Assembly: GCA_964293155.1 (NCBI GenBank)
Contig: CAXYYA010000004.1
Span: 1-64,000, forward strand
DNA: 64,000 nt
Origin: JAQVEB01 sp028698105
GTDB lineage: Bacteria > Bacteroidota > Bacteroidia > Bacteroidales > Dysgonomonadaceae
Direction of reading: 5' to 3'
The position numbers and the translations under genes are program-made. The notes under the pieces were generated by a model. It was not told the DNA's origin and ran no database searches. It was given only the letters and a program-made list of their open reading frames with translations. Position 1 is the stretch's first letter, and each line of letters opens with the position of its first letter. This document shows, piece by piece, positions 62,705 to 64,000 of the stretch.

Positions 62705-63709
62705 TTATCCGTTTACTTTTGCCATGTGAGCAATGAGGTCGAGGACTTTGTTTGAATAACCCCATTCGTTATCGTACCAGCTGATTACTTTTACGAAAGT
62801 CGGGCTCAGTTGGATACCGGCTTTTTCGTCGAAGATGGAAGTGCGTGCATCGCCGATGAAGTCGCTCGATACAACGTCTTCGTCGGTATATCCGAGGATG
62901 CCTTTCAGTTCGCCTTCCGAAGCTTCTTTCATTGCTTTGCAAATTTCTTCGTAATTGGTTTCTTTTGCAAGACGAACGGTGAGGTCAACTACAGAAACGT
63001 TGAGCGTAGGAACGCGCATAGACATACCTGTGAGTTTTCCGTTCAGTTCGGGAATAACTTTGCCCACTGCCTTGGCAGCTCCGGTTGAAGACGGAATAAT
63101 GTTGGCCGAAGCGGCGCGTCCGCCTCTCCAGTCTTTGGAAGAAGGCCCGTCAACGGTTTTCTGGGTAGCCGTTGTGGAGTGTACGGTTGTCATCAAACCT
63201 TCCAGTACGCCGAATTTATCGTTAAGAACTTTTGTAATAGGAGCTAAGCAGTTGGTTGTGCATGAAGCGTTGGAAACGAATTGCTCGCCTTTGGTGTAGG
63301 TGTTTTCGTTTACGCCGCAAACGTACATGCGCGTGTCGTCTTTCGAGGGAGCCGACATAACTACGTATTTGGCGCCTGCGTCAATGTGGCCCTGAGCTTT
63401 GTCTTTCGAAAGGAATAAACCGGTAGATTCAACTACGTAGTCAGCACCTACTTCTCCCCATTTCAAGTCTGCGGGATTTTTTTCCGCGGTTACGCGGATG
63501 GTTTTTCCGTTTACCACCAAATGTCCGTCTTTCACAGCGATTTCGCCTTTGAACTGGCCGTGAATCGTATCGTATTTCAACATGTAAGCGATGTAATTTA
63601 CATCGAGCAAATCGTTAATACCTACAACCTGAATGTCGTCTCTTGTTTGAGCTGCGCGGAAAACCAAACGTCCGATGCGGCCGAATCCGTTGATACCTAC
63701 TTTAATCAT
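62705..63709 (-). CDS. gap: Glyceraldehyde-3-phosphate dehydrogenase, type I
   Basis: NAD-dependent glycolytic oxidation of GAP to 1,3-bisphosphoglycerate. The 334 residues have the Rossmann motif VGINGFGRIGRLVFRAA (4-20), the catalytic Cys150 in SNASCTTNCLAP with His near 177 (VHSTTATQ), and WYDNEWGYSNKV at the end. A CAAAAATA box at 63769-63776 reads TATTTTTG for this gene. Single gene, monocistronic. Confidence 0.97.
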   Translation of the reverse strand: MIKVGINGFGRIGRLVFRAAQTRDDIQVVGINDLLDVNYIAYMLKYDTIHGQFKGEIAVKDGHLVVNGKTIRVTAEKNPADLKWGEVGADYVVESTGLFLSKDKAQGHIDAGAKYVVMSAPSKDDTRMYVCGVNENTYTKGEQFVSNASCTTNCLAPITKVLNDKFGVLEGLMTTVHSTTATQKTVDGPSSKDWRGGRAASANIIPSSTGAAKAVGKVIPELNGKLTGMSMRVPTLNVSVVDLTVRLAKETNYEEICKAMKEASEGELKGILGYTDEDVVSSDFIGDARTSIFDEKAGIQLSPTFVKVISWYDNEWGYSNKVLDLIAHMAKVNG

Positions 63710-63868
63710 AATTTGTTGAGTTTTATTTGTTAAAAAGTTTCCTAAATACTATCTTTCTAATTGAGTTACAAAAATACGAAATGTTTTTGTTTTTAACGAA
63801 TGATTCGTGGTAAAAACTGTAAAATTCACAACCGATCGTTTCATTTGTAAAAAACTTTTTTAAAAAAA

Positions 63869-63901
63869 TTTGTATATCAAATATCATTTTGTTTATTTTT
63901 G
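63869..63901 (+). promoter_or_regulatory. Promoter at the right edge
   Basis: TTTG at 63869-63872 and TATTTTTG at 63894-63901, spacing 21 bases, divergent from GAPDH. The gene it serves lies beyond the window. Confidence 0.6.
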
Positions 63902-63930
63902 TCCATTGTTGTCCGATAGATTATAAGATT

Positions 63931-63994
63931 TGCCTGTAAGGCAACATTTTCATAACCGTATGCAAACCCGATGATAATCGGGTGTAGCTTACGG
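63931..63994 (+). other. Structured leader or small RNA at right edge
   Basis: Downstream of the promoter, a short hairpin TGCC-tgtaa-GGCA (63931-63943) and a longer one at 63956-63994: CCGTAtGC / GCtTACGG outside ACCCGAT-GATA-ATCGGGT. It is cut by the window end, so its identity (leader RNA, small RNA or end of a mobile element) is unresolved. Confidence 0.4.
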
Positions 63995-64000
63995 CAGTTG

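Overview
The window looks like chromosomal DNA of a Bacteroidales bacterium, most likely from the Dysgonomonadaceae/Porphyromonadaceae side (Proteiniphilum, Petrimonas or Dysgonomonas-like). This is an inference from family content and signals. It carries SusC/SusD, GH92, GH29, GH43 and GH16 enzymes, DUF3467, DUF3256, DUF4492 and DUF3298 proteins, the type IX secretion protein PorT, a fused AmmeMemoRadiSam protein, and many TAnnTTTG (-7) promoter boxes of the Bacteroidetes primary sigma factor. Base composition is moderate, except for a visibly AT-richer SusC/SusD block at about 14070-16900.

Layout. 1-10.5 kb is housekeeping: an M48 protease lipoprotein, topoisomerase IV subunit A, a barrel-like secreted protein, a PatB/MalY C-S lyase, a SlyD-like FKBP, chorismate synthase, a tandem pair of unknown secreted paralogs, and ribosomal protein S16 with a long acidic tail. 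10.5-17 kb is a damaged polysaccharide-utilisation locus. An intact GH92 is followed by a GH92 cut after about 410 codons, which is joined directly to the last ~378 codons of a SusC receptor and then an intact SusD. 17.2-20.6 kb holds an exported Gfo/Idh/MocA oxidoreductase, a DUF1080 lipoprotein and a TIM-barrel isomerase lipoprotein, a candidate periplasmic 3-keto-glycoside pathway. 20.7-32 kb is central metabolism: class II aldolase, DUF3467, alanine dehydrogenase, DUF4492-cydA-cydB, a DUF3298 lipoprotein, rsmG, an MBL hydrolase and gcvP.

32-38.6 kb is a carbohydrate and envelope cluster: Spy/DUF4890-like protein, a PH-like membrane protein, a GH43-DUF1080 fusion, a KdgF-like cupin, a GH16, a YjlB-like cupin, a YiiX-like cysteine hydrolase, an ornithine-racemase-like PLP enzyme and a GNAT. 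39-42 kb is the AmmeMemoRadiSam module (fused Memo-AMMECR1 protein and its radical SAM partner, convergent), separated by a REP-like nested palindromic element flanked by a 17-bp direct repeat. 42-48 kb encodes a tripartite RND efflux pump, followed by a second hairpin-type dispersed repeat. 48-56 kb holds a PepSY-like lipoprotein, a serine hydrolase, a two-component system, a GH16 pseudogene with two frameshifts that reads into the response regulator, tRNA-Arg(CCG), DUF3256, a GH29 fucosidase and a small Ala-rich lipoprotein. 56-64 kb has an acyl-CoA synthetase, MtaB, a lipid A-type acyltransferase, a GT2, PorT, a 55-residue 2[4Fe-4S] ferredoxin and GAPDH. At the right edge there is a good promoter followed by two hairpins whose gene lies outside the window.

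The points most worth a second look are the GH92/SusC chimeric junction, the exported oxidoreductase/DUF1080/isomerase trio together with the separate GH43-DUF1080 fusion, the twice-frameshifted GH16 beside tRNA-Arg, the AmmeMemoRadiSam module with its REP-like element, and the tandem secreted paralogs of unknown function.
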